Source: Amia ocellicauda (lineage: Eukaryota > Chordata > Actinopteri > Amiiformes > Amiidae). Taken from it: DNA of 64,000 bases. Shown piece after piece: positions 1-13,500 of this stretch. Positions within the stretch are counted from its first letter, which is position 1. Every line of letters begins with the position of its first letter. Under the pieces are notes generated by a model. It had not been told where the DNA came from. It saw only the letters and a program-made list of their open reading frames with translations, and searched no databases. Location: NCBI RefSeq assembly GCF_036373705.1, contig NC_089856.1:13174501-13238500 (forward strand), written 5' to 3'. The position numbers and the translations under genes are program-made.

Positions 1-1140
1 GTAGAAAGAGCTAGAATAAGGGTATTGCTTGCTATTTTATTCCCACTACCCACATAAGTCATTGAAATCAGGAACACAGGAACCTTTTTGGTTGTCGTCT
101 TATTCTTTTAAAACTATTGTTTGCTGATGGGCAAATTCAGCAAATTGGAAATTATATTGACTAGATTTATTTATTTATTTAAAGAGAGAGCGTGCAAGAG
201 GGAGAGAGAGAGAGGGAAGAAGAGAGAACTACACCAGAGCAAAACGTCTTTGAAAGTCTTTGCTGTGCACACAGGCAGCTCAAGTCTGTCTGACAGGTCC
301 CTCCTTGGAAGCAGCGCTGCTTTCTCGCTCAGAGAGATGGGAACCAGCAATTCCTGCCAAAGCCATGCAACACTGGGGGACTTTTTCATTTCCGACACAG
401 GTCTGGCTGCACTGAGAGAACCCAATAAATTAAATCGCAAAACTTTCTTGGAATCCGGAATTTATGGCAAAATCCTTACAGGCTTTTCCCTACTAAATCA
501 CTGGGAAAGCTCTGGATTTTTTTTCCACTCTCCCCCCCCCGCTGTCTCTTTACAGTGCAGCTGTAGACCAAGGCAAGAGTCTGAACGTCAGGACTGGAAA
601 GCAGACGGAATGAACCGCTCTCATTTTCTCTGATGTGCGTGGAGGATTTCAAGCATTCTTAAAAAAAACAACATTAGGACTTTGAGGAAAAATGTTCCAG
701 CACCAGTCTGAACTACACGTGGTCAGTAACGATCCTATTTATGAAAAGCCCGGGTGCTTACTCAGGCTTATATCCAACACCCTCTATTCTCAATCAGCCT
801 AACTACCTAGACTGGCCCCTCTGGTCTGATAATCACAGTACAGTACAGTACAGTACAGTGCAGTGCAGTCTAGCACAACCCAGTCTAGCCTGGTCTTGTC
901 CAGTGCAGTGTAATCCAGTCAAATTGGCTGAGTGCAGTCTAATATTGAGTCCAGTCTTGTCCATCCAGCCTTCATTCTGTCCACCCCACCAGAATGAGTG
1001 CTTCACTGCAGCAGGGGCCACAGCGCTCTGGGTCCCAGGACAAGGGTACCGCACAAGCACCGTGGCAGCTTCGGACTCCTGTATAACACTGTTGATATCA
1101 ATAGCGGCTCCCGCACCAGGGGCCCACGGTTACTGCCTAC
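1..1140 (-). other. spryd3 intron, continuing past the window edge
   Basis: No exon of spryd3 could be found here on the minus strand although the next expected residues of the first SPRY domain are well conserved, so this is read as intron. It contains a purine-rich tract near 183-230 and a degenerate 5-bp repeat (CAGTA/CAGTG) at about 836-925. Confidence 0.6.
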
Positions 1141-2045
1141 CTCAAAGTAGACGTTCCCCTTCGACAAGGGCCTAGGAGCCACGTAGCAGCCGACCTCGTC
1201 CGAGTTGCCTTGGTAACTGCAAGAAAAGGGAAGGTTCTGAGGAATTCCATTTAAAATTCCATCTGTTCCGCCAGGGTTGCAGCAGGGTGGGGAGGGGGAG
1301 TTTCCAAGTGACATCACAGAGCCCTAGGAACGCCAACGCACTGGGAAAACGCTTGCGGGTTCACAAGGTAGCAACCAAACAATGCAACAAGATGATCATT
1401 GGTTTAAGATCATTATCCCGTCACCCCACCTGCCCATAACAGAAGCAACCTTATCCACCACTTCATTTCATATCGACACCACCACCCCCGAGGCCAATCC
1501 ATAGCACCCACTCTGACAGATAAGGCCACAGGCACCAGGGTGTAGCACTGCACTTATTCACCTGGTTTCCTGCAGCAGCTGTATCGGGTGGCGTGTCAAT
1601 ATGACCCGTTATATTATGCTTTATTCAACAGTCACAGTTCATAATGGCTATTGAACATACAACTCCTTGGATAAAAGTCATGATCTGAATTAATAATATT
1701 AATAATAATAATAATAATAATAATATTTATTAACTGATCATTAGCATCTCCAGCAATTGGGATCCTATTTCCCCTTGAACGTGAGCTCAATGACTATGGG
1801 AAGAGAGGATGTGCCGCCACACAGCCCAGCTGAAAGTCTGGGATGAGATCCTGCTTCCCAGTTCTTTCCACTGTCTGTGGGCTGTTCACACACACACCGA
1901 GCCCCGCCACCGCTGGAACTGCTCTGCCCCCCCCGCGGGTTCACTACATTTGCTGTGTTTTTCCAATCGAGAAAACGTGATGCTTTGTTTGGTGTTTTTT
2001 TCATGTGGTGTGCCTTTCATCTCCACTGGGCAAAAATCGAATGAG

Positions 2046-2102
<57 letters not shown>

Positions 2103-2924
2103 CCAGACTTTTCTTTTCTTTTTTTTACTGACAGTCTTGAGATCATAATTGCTTCAATCAGTGGGCTGAAGGCGTCAGGATTATTTGCGTTTTGGGGAGG
2201 GGGAAGGAAAAAACCTTCTGAGCTGCACGCAAAGCTGGACATTGTGAGAGGACGAGCTTTCACACAAAAGCGCGTCAGGAAGACTGACATGGCTGGGACT
2301 ACAATTGCCCCCTGCCCCTGACCTCCTGCAACGCTGAGGGGGGTTCCAAACACTCACCCTTCTGTGGCAGACTTGGCACAGCCCAAGTACGAATTAGGTG
2401 ATGTCTAACAGAAAATGGAGGTGGGGGTGTGTGGGTGGTTGGGAGTGTGTGGGGGGGGTGCGGGGTGTCCACTGTGTGTAGACACGTCCTGTCACGGTGA
2501 ACAGTTGGCTGCTAAATATCAGCCAAAGAAGGGGCACTGCGGCATCAGCATCAGCAATGGGGTGATATGCAAAATGCTGAGACGATGCCCCTGGTTGAGT
2601 CACCCCTAGCAGCCCGTCTTCACACCCACTGAACCAACGCTGCTGTTCCCATAGGCTTTCTGAGTGTCCTTTACTGCTTTACTATTGCTTTATAGGAGGT
2701 TTATAGGTACACCCCTGACAGGACACAGTCAAATCGGTTTAGAGGTGGGAAGCCCCTGGCACTTCCCCTCACCTGGAACACCGGGCACAGCCTCACCTGA
2801 GTGTGTCTCCATCCACCAGGATGCGTTTGTAGCGCTCCTGGTAGCGCACAGCACGCACCTCACGGATCTCTCGGATTCGCCGGCGCCAGTTCAAGAACCT
2901 GTAGTGTAGGTTGATGTCGTCCAT
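1141..2924 (-). CDS. spryd3: SPRY domain-containing protein 3, first two recognised coding exons (partial)
   Basis: Two minus-strand exons join in frame: 2924-2797 (128 nt) and 1216-1141 (76 nt). The first starts MDDINLHYRFLNWRRR and ends in phase 2 before GTGAGG. The second begins after TTGCAG and restores a Ser codon, giving SYQGNSDEVGCYV, then ends GAG before GTAGGC. Both match the N-terminal region of SPRYD3, a cytosolic protein with two SPRY domains and no established biochemical role; the second exon is the start of the first SPRY domain. The remaining exons are not in 1-1140 and must lie left of the window. The human protein has about 14 more residues before this Met. Here the codon three before it is a stop (TAG), but that TAG could be the end of a splice acceptor, so an upstream coding exon is possible. 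The gene lies head-to-head with igfbp6, as in human. Confidence 0.93.
1217..2796 (-). other. spryd3 intron between the two exons
   Basis: Bounded by GTGAGG at 2796 and TTGCAG ending at 1217 on the minus strand. It holds an AAT-rich microsatellite (about 1690-1726) and an A-then-(TA) tract (about 2046-2100). No gene is visible. Confidence 0.8.
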
Positions 2925-3229
2925 CCTGCTGCGCTATGTCGACAGAAAACACACAAACACAACCACTCAGTCAGGCCACACACACACACAACCTGGGATT
3001 TGTGTGGGTGTGGGTGTAGGTGAGAGAGTGAGTGTGAATGGCTGCATGTACAGAGACAGATATGAGGCTCCCATTGTGTAGCAGTTGAAGGCATTCCAGT
3101 TCCTGTGTGTCAGCCAGTGTTAACTGACTATGAGATAATCTGAGTGAGATTAAATGGCATGCTAAATTCATATCTATTATATTATAAAATATTGTCATAC
3201 TTGCAAAAACACCTGAAGACCTGTAGCTT

Positions 3230-3910
3230 CAATTTCAAGAACTCACAGATGCAAGCAAACAAACTAGACTTAAAATGAACCAGAGTAAAACAAAAGTCAT
3301 TTTTAACAGCCTTGTTAAAGCTAAGATAATTGAAGTAGATCAACAGATACCCAATGAAGTCAAATGTTATGTCTACCTTGGACAACTAATCAGCACAAAT
3401 GAGATATTATGGAAGAAATAAAATGAGTGAAAATGGGAGGGAGTGCAATGGGAAGAAACAGTAGGTTGTTGAAAGGAAATCGTCCCACTTCCCTCAAAAG
3501 AAAAGTATGAGATCGATGCATACTACCAGTGCTTACTTATGGCTGTGAAACCTGGTCACTTAAGGCAAAAATGATACAGAAAGTAAGGACAACACAAAGG
3601 AGCATGGAAAGAAGTCTGCTTGGAATAAAAAGAAGAGACGGAACAAGAAATTAATGGATCTGAGAGCCAACCAAAATATGTGACATGTAAAATGGCAATG
3701 GGCTGGACACAATGCAAGAACAACAAGTCAAAGATGGACAGGGGAAGCTATTGAATGGATACCAAGAGATGAATAAAGACCTAGAAGATGTCCACATAAA
3801 AGATGGGAAGATGAAGTAAACTTTGCAGGCATGACATGAAAACAGAAGCTGTAGATCCTAGCAAGTGGAAACATCTTAGGAAGGCCTTCATCCAGCAGTG
3901 GATCAATATA
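3230..3910 (+). mobile_element. LINE reverse-transcriptase 3' remnant, RTE-like
   Basis: Read on the plus strand with several frameshifts and stops, the stretch gives pieces typical of the C-terminal part of RTE-type LINE proteins: CYVYLGQLIST near 3367, LPVLTYGCETWSLKA near 3526, then RSMERSLLGIKRRDGTRN, a KWQWAGHNAR block near 3693, RW(T/E) blocks and a final W..LRKAF..QWINIG ending in TGA at 3910. The sequence ends in a short ATTG-rich tail. It is a dead 5'-truncated copy. Assignment to the RTE clade rests on motif memory; another LINE clade is possible. Confidence 0.75.
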
Positions 3911-4849
3911 GGCTGATTGATTGTGATGCGCTGATATTTTCACAACAGAAATAATAATCCTTAATGGTTTATAGTTTCATCAGTACTATTTTTAACCAGG
4001 AGCCCAGGTAACTGACAAAAACAAACAGATGAAAACACTTCTTTCCCTCCCTGACGTACACGTGTGTGCGTGTGTATCGACGTCACTTATTGGCGGGTAT
4101 ATAAAGTATGCTGAAATGGGCATCAACACGACTCAGTTAACGCTAATTAATGCTATAACTGCGGAGCGGCTGAAGAAAAAGGCAGTGTTTAAAACACAAA
4201 CAACTAATATCAATACCGTACAACCTAGGCCACCTTGGATGGAGTTCCTTTATCAGAAACTTACATTTATTTGTTTATTATAACATTTACTTTTAAGGAC
4301 ATATTTCTAAACATGTACTGTTTCTTCAGTATCCATCTAAACAGTCTTGTAATCAGTTTGTTGATATTGCTATCGTCTGTCTGTGCCTGTGTGTGTAGCC
4401 ATTCAACGGAAATAGAGGGTTAATTACAGGTGAAGCCACTAGAGAACTTACATAAACTTCCGAGCACTTGACAGAAGCTACATGTCCGGTATAGATACTA
4501 AATAGTGATGGCAGAACCACACATTTGGGGAAATACGTGAGAAAGAAATGCTTTCATTTCAGCCGGCCCAATGTAGAAACACGCAAAGTAAGTGACTAAG
4601 GGTAATTATAATATCGTCCCAAAAAGCCCACGTCACTCCAACTCTATGACATGGTACTTTTCAACTCGAGAGACACTGTTGTTACACTCAGACAGCCCGT
4701 CCCTTCATTCGGGATTAACCGCAACGCCCCCGCTGCTGCCCCTACCTTACTCTGTCCCCTTCGACATTAATCTATTTTCAAAGGCCGGGTTGTTGTTGTT
4801 GTGATTGTTCACTCCCCGCCGCAGAGTTTCGGTCTCCATTAAACACAAA

Positions 4850-5215
4850 TCCGCCACTCAAGACTGGACAACCCGGCGCTTCCTGGTGACGTCCGCAACT
4901 GACAGAAAAACCCACCTCAAAATAGCAGCAGCCAACCACACGGCACCCTGCGATTGAGTGGCGGCTGGGCGGACCAATCAGGCGGCGCGCTGCGGGAGGC
5001 GAAGTTTAGAAAGTTGGGTAGTTTGTAGTTTGCGTGCGGCTGCTGGTGCGTCAGTGGCTCGTGCGAGGGGGGCGCGTCATCACGCATTAAAATAACTCCA
5101 TCCTGATGCACAGGGGCGGCGCGTCAGATCTAAGCAGGACCGATTGGACGCGTTATCCGCTGCGCCTCTAATTAACGCGCCACAGACGTGCTGGAGAGAG
5201 TGGTTACAATATAAC
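4850..5215 (-). promoter_or_regulatory. GC-rich promoter-like region, candidate spryd3 promoter
   Basis: The local base composition changes sharply to CpG-rich DNA. It contains CCAATCA at 4974-4980, an inverted CCAAT (ATTGG) at 5143-5147, and a CRE-like TGACGTCC at 4887-4894. On the minus strand a GAG followed by GTGGGT near 4920 could be the donor of a non-coding first exon. Distance and orientation suit spryd3, whose first coding exon lies 2 kb downstream. Without transcript data this stays inferred. Confidence 0.5.
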
Positions 5216-8200
5216 TTGTGCACAATACTGTGTTTAAGTCGATTATGAACTGACCTTTGCATTTCTAGCTTCATGAGGACAGGCGTTTGGCTAAAACGCA
5301 TTTGCTGATTTTCAATGTGACAAAATGCTAGAAGTTGTATAATTAAAATGAGCTCAATAGTTCATCTTCTCCTTTTGTTATTGATTTATTTTGTGATTTA
5401 CATAAGTACCCATTTAAACAGTTGGGAGTGTGCATGGGTTGTGAGGGATTGAGTGTTAAGAGGGAGTGTGTGTGTGTTGTGGGGAGGGAGAGAGACAGTT
5501 TTGGATCTCCGTCGGAACAAAACCACTTCAATTCCAAAGAAGGGAGAAAGAGAAGGAGAAGGAGACAGAGAGGGAGATGGGAGACCAGGAAACAAAAATG
5601 GGAACTAGCCAGGGAAAAGGAAAAATGAGTAACACAGGAAGAATAGAAAAAAAAGAAAAAAAAACAGAGAGAGAGAGAGAGAGAGAGAGACCCCGGCCTG
5701 GCAGTGTGTGTGGAATAATCCCACGAAAAGACGAGTGGAAACGAGAGGAATGGGAAGTGGACACATGAGAGCTTTTTGGACTCCCTCTCGCTATTAATCA
5801 TTGCTGATCAGGGCGAGGGAGCAGCTGATGACAAAAACAAAGACTGGACAGCCCTGGCAAACTCCCTGGAGGGGAGCAGCCTGGGAGAGAGAGAGGGGAA
5901 AAGAGTGGGAGAGGGAAAGAGGGAAGGCGAGGTAAAAAAATAATTGTGTCAATTTAGATAGTTGCAAAAGACATACTCTCTTTATGCCTGCATGTCTGTG
6001 TGCTTTTATGTGGGTGTGTGTCTGTCTGTGTCTGTGTGAAATTGTGTGCCTGTCAGTCTGTGTCTCCCTGAGCTTTGAAAGTGAAATACAGATATGTTTT
6101 CAAATCAAAACTAAATTGAAACAAACATTTCTTAATTTTTTGGCCACTTTCTTTGCTTCTTCTCTCACGACCCACACCCTCTTTCTTGCGCCAGCTCTGT
6201 CTCAGTGAAACACACACAGCCCAGCCCAGGTTGTGAGTTTTGTACTAATATATATTACTATTATTCTACATCATGCCAACTTCACAAACACAGTGGGGTC
6301 AGCAGGGCGACTGGCTGGAACAGAGGACGAACCAAAACAAACCGCATCCGATCCCAGCTCCAGAGAACTCCACCGCTCCAAAGTAGAATTCCAGAATCCC
6401 GGAGCGAACATTCCGCTGTTGCTGGGGCCGCCATCTGGCATCACGACCGATGACTCTCTGTTTCGTTCCATCTTTCTTATTTTGTTGGTTTTGTTCTTGT
6501 CAATAAAACACCTGCTGGTAAAGAATTTTCTATGCCTTCAGATTTGCCATTCAGACTTTTATTCCTCTCATGTAATAGTTTAGTACTCTGGGAGTTTCTC
6601 AGTTAGCAGAAGCTGTTATCTGACTGACACCACTCTCTGAAGAAACAGGGTGAACTATGGCATCCACTGGACTGGACTGTCCTTCTGAAGAGTCACTGAC
6701 TTGACTGGTCTGTGTAGCATTGCACTCTGTCACTCTGTCACTGTGCTCAAGCCAAACCCCAATTAACAACAAGTCTCCTCACCTCCCGCTCACGCACTGG
6801 GGGCTCGAGCGAGAAACGAGCCATCCAATTAAAAGTGATCGATGTCTTGATTACAGGGGCCTGTGCCGCAACGCACCCTGACCGACCTCTTGCTTTTCCA
6901 CAACAACAAATAAGAGCAGGGTGTTTATATGATGTTGACATCTCCAGTAAAAGCCGCCCCAATTCCAGGAACAGCAAGTGGAGCTAGCATTCCCCAGGGC
7001 TAGTTCTCCGAATCGCAATTACAATTACTACTACCATCCCCTGATTTTCATGAGTATTATTTATTTATGTTTCTGTTGTGTGTTTTTTTAATGGACATTA
7101 AAAACACACACAACATGCTCACACACTCACACAGAATACACTCACATTCATACTCACACAACATGCTCACACACAACACACTAACACACAACACACTCAC
7201 AAAGACAGACAGACCGACAATCACGCACACACATACACGCACACACAGCAACCCTTGAATCTTCTGCACCTTTTTGCAAAAGAGACCACGGAGTATAACC
7301 CATTGAACGTGGTGTTGTGTCAGAAGTGTGCAGAGAAAGAGAGAGAGCAGTCAGTGCCTTCTCCTCTGTGAGCATCAGCCAGCGCCCCCTAGCAAGCACA
7401 ATGCAGAACTGCAGCCAGTCAACACGGGAAGAGACAAGTTTGTTTGGTCCATCACTGAGTACAGTGCATAGACAGGGTAGACACAAACAAAAACTCAAAC
7501 AACCCCCCGCCCCCTTGCCCCCTATCAAAAACCCCATAACACTAATTCTGTACTTCTCCCGATATGATCGATTGATTAACCCATCAATCAATCAGACATC
7601 GGGTTATCAGTTCCAGCACTGTGGCCTTGGCCTATCCATTACTGAGTATGGAGAGGAAAAATGAGAAGAAAAGAAAACCATCACTCCTCTTTTCCATCGG
7701 CCTGTTTATACTGGATTCTCAAACATTCTTTCACACGTTTCTCCCAGAGTTCTTTCCACGTCTGCCAGCCAGCGGCGAGATAGGAACCCACACCCGAGGA
7801 AGGGAGGCAGAGAGAGACGCAAAGGGTAAACTCTGGTAAATCTGTCCACCTTTTCCCTCTCCAGCTGCCACTGAACTGAGGTAATATTCCCTCAGTACCT
7901 GGGTGGGATGTCACTGGGCTGCACTACACCCCAAAAGCAGAGTGGGGTATATGTAGGCCAGCACAATAAATGCTTAACTAGACTTTAGTCTGGGGAGAGG
8001 GCATTTTAGTCTAATGCAGCAACACCAGTGGAGAATGGGAGCAAAATAAACATAAATAAATAAAGTAGCATTCTCCTCCTTGTTAAGAAAGAAAGAAAAT
8101 TAAATGAAATGGATACACACTTACAAACATACATTGCAGGATAAAGCAGCTACAGGACAGCGAAAGCAATGTGGGTTCAGACGTGAGCATGTTATCATTC

Positions 8201-9040
8201 AGTGACCCTGGCACTTTCACTTTAAGAGGAGCAGTTAAGAGTCTCTTGGATAAGAAGCACAGCTGGTTTTGCACAGCTGTGTCAGTCAGTGTGCGGCTTA
8301 ACTGCTTTCTTCTGTGCAGCCCTGCGGACTCCTCAGCGCACTGCAACTCTGTCACTCTGTTCTGCCTCCATAAAACCTACCACTGCTCTCACACTCTCTC
8401 TGTCTCTCTCTCTCTCCCTCTCTCTCTGTCTCTGCCATGCTCCTGGCTCTGCTCTGTGCAGCGCAGGACTGACAACACGGCCCCATGGCCCCAGAACACC
8501 GCCGCCGTCTTCCCCCCTTTGTGAAGGAACAAAGCGAGCAGGCAAAGACTTCGCCCTGTGTGAGCTGTCAGCTATGATTTCTGGCTAGTTTAAACAATCA
8601 CAGTTTCTCCCTCCCTCCCTTCTTCCCTCCCGTCCTTCTAATCATGATCGTTGGGCTTTGTTCTGTGGAGGAATCAGAATTTTCCACCACTGATTAAAAA
8701 AAAAAAAACCTAAGCTGTGTGCACTAGGATGTGTTTGTACAGTAAACTCCCCCACACCAATTTGTTTTAACCCTCATCCCCCCCATGTTATGTTGTTCTG
8801 TACTGGGGCATGCCTGATTTATGCGGTAGACTAATACAGAGGTTTAAAAGTTGTGTGTGTGTTTGTGTTCCTGTCGGGCGATGTCCCTGGGAGGCAGAGC
8901 AGTAGGGATGGCGTTGGGGAGCAAGGTGACTGGGCTGCATTAACAAGACAGGGCAGGGAACAAGAAGATGGGGGGGGGAGGTGGGAGGAGAAGAACTTGG
9001 CAAGTCCCGCAAAAGGAAAAAATAAAAAAATTCTCTCTCT
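5216..9040. other. Intergenic DNA between spryd3 and igfbp6, no gene recognised
   Basis: Open frames here are short and arise from simple repeats: purine-rich DNA at 5480-5695 and 5885-5930, GT-rich DNA near 6000-6065, CA-rich near 7105-7250, CT-rich near 8395-8435. A minisatellite-like CTGGACTGGACTG plus GAGTCACTGAC unit sits at 6668-6705. No RNA gene or conserved protein was recognised. Confidence 0.6.
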
Positions 9041-9083
9041 CTTTCTATCGTGTGAGTTCCAGCCCCTGAAGGTGTCATAACAG

Positions 9084-9086
<3 letters not shown>

Positions 9087-9138
<52 letters not shown>
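9087..9138. repeat. (TC)26 microsatellite upstream of igfbp6
   Basis: Uninterrupted TC dinucleotides over 52 bp, about 400 bp before the igfbp6 start codon. It faces a (GA)26 tract at 9255-9307, so the two can pair. Confidence 0.97.
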
Positions 9139-9140
<2 letters not shown>

Positions 9141-9250
9141 CACCTTTCAGATCTTTAAAAGCCAGCTCTCGCTCCTTCTCTCCTGTGTTAGTTATCCACA
9201 CTCCTTGGGGCTGGGCACTGGCTGAGTGTGAGGATCACATACTGCGAGAC

Positions 9251-9254
<4 letters not shown>

Positions 9255-9309
<55 letters not shown>

Positions 9310-9325
9310 GGAGAGAGAGAGAGAG
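9255..9325. repeat. (GA)n microsatellite in igfbp6 5' region
   Basis: 53 bp of pure GA repeat, then CGG, then another 15 bp of GA. It lies 220-290 bp before the ATG, so it may be in the 5' untranslated region or core promoter. Confidence 0.97.
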
Positions 9326-9542
9326 TCAGGAGAGTAGAGAGCCAAACAGAGAGGAGGAAAGCACAAGTCTCAGAAGGAGAGAAAAGAAGAAGAGAGAAGA
9401 GGAAAGAAGAGAAGAGAACACCAACAACCAACAACAAAGATACAGACATTAAGACTTTTTCCATTGAATTATTATTACTATTAGGTTTTTTTAAACTTCT
9501 GGAACCAGAGACTGCCACCGCTGCCCTGTGCTCGCTCTCACC

Positions 9543-10405
9543 ATGCCAACTCTCCCACGCCTGCCTGCCCTTCTGCTGACCCTGGCCTGCCTGCGCTGCC
9601 TGGCCCTGAGTGCCCGCCTGCCTCCCCCCCGGGGCTGCCCGTCCTGCAGAGAGGCAGGGGCCGCACGGGGGCTTCGGGAGCCGAGTGCGGAGGGGTCCAC
9701 AGCCACGCTGGGCATCGGGGAGCCCTGTGGCGTGTACACACTGAGCTGCGCCAAGGGGCTGCGCTGCGTGCCCACCCCTGGGGAGAGGAGCCCCCTGCAA
9801 GCTCTGCTCCAGGGCCGTGGCATCTGCACCAGGAACCTGGCACCCAGCAAGCCCAAGAATCGCACCACAGGTGGGCAGGGACTGGCATCGCACATAGGCT
9901 GGTCCCTTTAATATATTTCTTATTTTATTTGTTTCATGAAACTGTTACTACTAGATTTAGTAGTAGTAGTAGAAGTAATAGCTATACTTAATTGTAGAAG
10001 AATTACTTCAGTAGATTTAGGATTGTTATTATTAGTAGTAGTGTTAGTAGTAGTGGTAGTAGTGTAAGTACCCTTATGCAAGATTACCCTGGTAAGTTTC
10101 CCACAGAATTCTTGCACTTCTGACACAGTTTTACTGGTGGCTCTCCCTCAGTTTTACAATGGCTGCCCGTGGTGTTAACACCCTCACCAGGCTGTACTGC
10201 TCTCTAACCAGAATAAGCCCTGGTGCAGCACAGCTGACAGGCCTGGGAAAGATTGATCATGGTGCATCGTGCTGTTCCCACGGCCAAGTGAGGTAGAGCA
10301 CAGGGAAACCATGGTCAGGCTGTGGTATAACCACAGAAACAGCAAAATCACCACACTGTGATTTTACAGGAGCAATTTTCATACAGGAACTGATACTACT
10401 GCTTC

Positions 10406-10455
<50 letters not shown>

Positions 10456-10502
10456 CCTACTGATTACAATACCAATCCACTGAAGTAATACTGCTATAAT
10501 GA

Positions 10503-10581
<79 letters not shown>

Positions 10582-13500
10582 ATGTGTCTATGATAATAAT
10601 AGTGATGATCCTTGTTCAATAAGGCAATGATCATGGCAATATTTTAGAGAGTGAACTCATTAAAACAGCGAACAGACTCAATGCTATGGCAGTTTCTGTG
10701 TATGTATGTATGTATGTATGTATGTATGTATGTATGTATGCATGCATCTGTGTATCTATGTGTGCATTTGTTTGATTTGATTTGCTTGGATGTGCTCGTC
10801 TCCGCCGACGGCTCTGTGCAAGGGTGACTCAACAGCCAGCACAGGCACAGTCTGGAAGTAGGGCCAATACAGTAACCCAGCCGCCGCAGTGCGCAGCCAG
10901 CAGTGGAGGAACACACACAGACAGGGCAGGACTGGACTCTGTGCCGACTCTGTGTTGTTTTCATTTAACAAGATAGATAGAAGGGCTGTTTTGTTTTTGT
11001 TTAGTTTTTTCCAAAGAGGAAATGCCAGGGTGTAGCAGGGGGGGTCTCGTCTGTGAGTTTGCAGAGCAGAGACAGACTCAGTGTGTGACTTTATTACTGG
11101 GAGGTTGCCGGGGTCTAGAGGGGAGAGAGAGAAGGTAAGCAGAGTGGATTTGCTGAGAGAGAATAGAAAGAGAGAGAGGGAGGGAGATTCACTTGGAGCT
11201 CCTGTTATTGCAATCTTAAACTGAGCTGGCACTGAGTTACACTGCTCCCCAAGTGGTTTTCCAGGGTTGTTTAGTTATTTGTTTATGTAAGCTGTGGTGC
11301 AAAAGATTCATCCCAGTGTGGAGAAAGTGGTGTAGAGAGGTGCAGTTCTAATCTGGTCTGGAAGAAAGAGACATTCACTTCAATAACGTCTACTTTTCAT
11401 GGTGGTAACCTGTTTATCAATAAATTACACTTGAACTTAACAGGGGGCAAAAAGATATACATACATATATATAGTGATAGTACCTTGGAGACCATTTGGC
11501 TGGGACGCCCCCCTCGCCCTCCTATAGGAAACTCAATGGTCACGAGCGGGCAGACTGTCGTTGCGTTGCATTGCATTGTGTTGTGCGTCAGGGTGGTCCC
11601 CAGTGTGGGCAGTTGTATACAATTAGGCCCACAGCCTTGTTACCCTCAGAGCATGGCCTCGCAGCACAATCACAATCATCACAGCCACTGGTTAGGAGAG
11701 GCTGCGGAGGGGGCGGGGCTGTGGTGTGTGTGTGTGTGTGTATGTGTATGAGTATGTGTGTGTGCCTGTGTATATATGAGTGTGTGTGTGTGTGTGTGTG
11801 ATCATTTAAGATCCAATTGCACACTCAGACCCACCCCCTCTTAAGTATCCGAGCCACTCACATGTGGAAAGACTCACATGTTTTTTTAACATATATTTTA
11901 ATAATGAATATATATGTACTTATATAAGTTTTCCATATGGGCAGCATGAGAGAGACAGAACAACAGTAATGTTGCCGGCTGACCACAGCATACTCAGGGT
12001 TGGGGAGGACGCTGGGCACCCCCCTGTGTTAACTGTTAAGAAGCTGATTGTCTGTGCTTTGCCTGTAGCTGTACCTGTAGTGGGGTCGGGGGCAGTCCCT
12101 CTGCTGAAACCTGTGCTGCTGTAGAGTCACTGACTAGAGGACGAGGGTTTGACGCCTGAAGCACAGGAAGGTTCAGTACAGTTCAGTACAGTACCCTCAG
12201 GTTCAGTTCGGATCTCACTTTGGGTAAACACACCGAGTCACAGGACGAGTCACAGGACAAGTCCAGGAACCCCCGTAACAGATTCTCTAATGCTGACCTG
12301 CTGAACATGCATCCCTGCTCTGACAATGCATACACTACCCTCTGCTGGCAGGACAGAGTCAGGACGCCCTCTTCACTGGGCTGTACTGTGCTGTACTCTA
12401 CTGTCCTGCAGATCGTTGCACTCTATTGTACTGTATCGTAATGCACTGTGCTGCACTACACTGTACTGTATTCTACTGCACTGCAGTTTTTCTTATAGTG
12501 CTCACACCTTGTGGGATAATACAGCAAATCAGCACCAATCTCTAATTTAATTATTTTGTGTGTTTTCTCCTAGGCCCACCAGTTGTTAAGGTCACCACTG
12601 GCAACGCGGAGGAAAACGTGAGTCCCCAGGTCTTGACTCTTCTGATATTTTAAACCAATAAAAATAATGTGAGAAGATAGTTCAGCCAATGAGAGATGGA
12701 AGGGGAGTGTCAGGTGGAGTGTGGGCACCCAATGAAAGAGCAGGGTAAAACAGGCTGAAGAGATGGAACAGCCACTAGATTTAGAGGGGAGGACAGTGAG
12801 AGGGGAGACCAATGAATCTAAATCACAGATTACATGACACATCGCACGCACGCTGTGGGGCAGACTTGTCTTACTGTTTCCCTCAATTATAAACAGACCC
12901 ATCTTTCTCGTAACACACATTACACCACAGTATTGTGGCATATTAGTACAGTTTAGCACAGAAGAGCTGTAGTCTCACCTCTCAGCTGACAGCACCTGCC
13001 CTCTCTCTGTGTCCAGGCCCCCTGCCGCCAGCTCCTCAATGCAGTGCTGCTGGGCCTGAAGCCCACCGTGTTCCAGCCCCCAAACGACATCTACATCCCC
13101 AACTGCGACACCCGTGGCTTCTACCGCAAGATGCAGGTAAGCAGGGCACCGCCTGTGCCAGCAGTATTTGGTGTAGCTTCTTCTGCACTGTACTGTACGG
13201 TATTGTACTGCACTGGCACATACATTCTGTCATTCTGTACTGCACTGTACTATTGTACTGTATAGTACTGTACTGTATTGTGTCATGCTGTACTGTATTG
13301 CACTGCACTGTTTGTCGTACGGTGCTGTATTGCACTGTACTGTATTGTGTCATACTGTACTGTATTACACTGTACTGTTTTACTGTCTTGCACTGCAGTG
13401 TACTGTACTGTGCTGTACTGCTGTGTACTGTACTGTGTTGTTGTACTGTGTCATACTGTCTTGTGCTGTACAGTACAGTGTTGTGCTCTACTGACCTGTT

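Larger units (their letters stand above)
9871..12573 (+). other. igfbp6 intron 1
   Basis: Starts GTGGGC and ends TCCTAG. It carries many simple repeats: TAG-rich at 9955-10065, TAA at 10410-10450, (TA) then (GA) at 10504-10580, (TATG) at 10700-10740, GT-rich at 11725-11805, and a pentamer CTGTA-type repeat at 12175-12200 and 12380-12485. No exon or RNA gene was recognised. Confidence 0.85.

Noticed and set aside
9192-9893. 233-aa minus-strand frame over igfbp6 exon 1
   Set aside because: Ser/Leu run from the GA tract plus antisense of the exon.
9955-10065. Short-spaced repeats that could suggest a CRISPR array
   Set aside because: TAG-type trinucleotide repeat in an intron of a vertebrate gene; no spacers and no cas genes.
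12570-12959. 129-aa minus-strand frame in igfbp6 intron 2
   Set aside because: No similarity recognised, overlaps igfbp6 exon 2 in antisense, and no splice or start context supports it.
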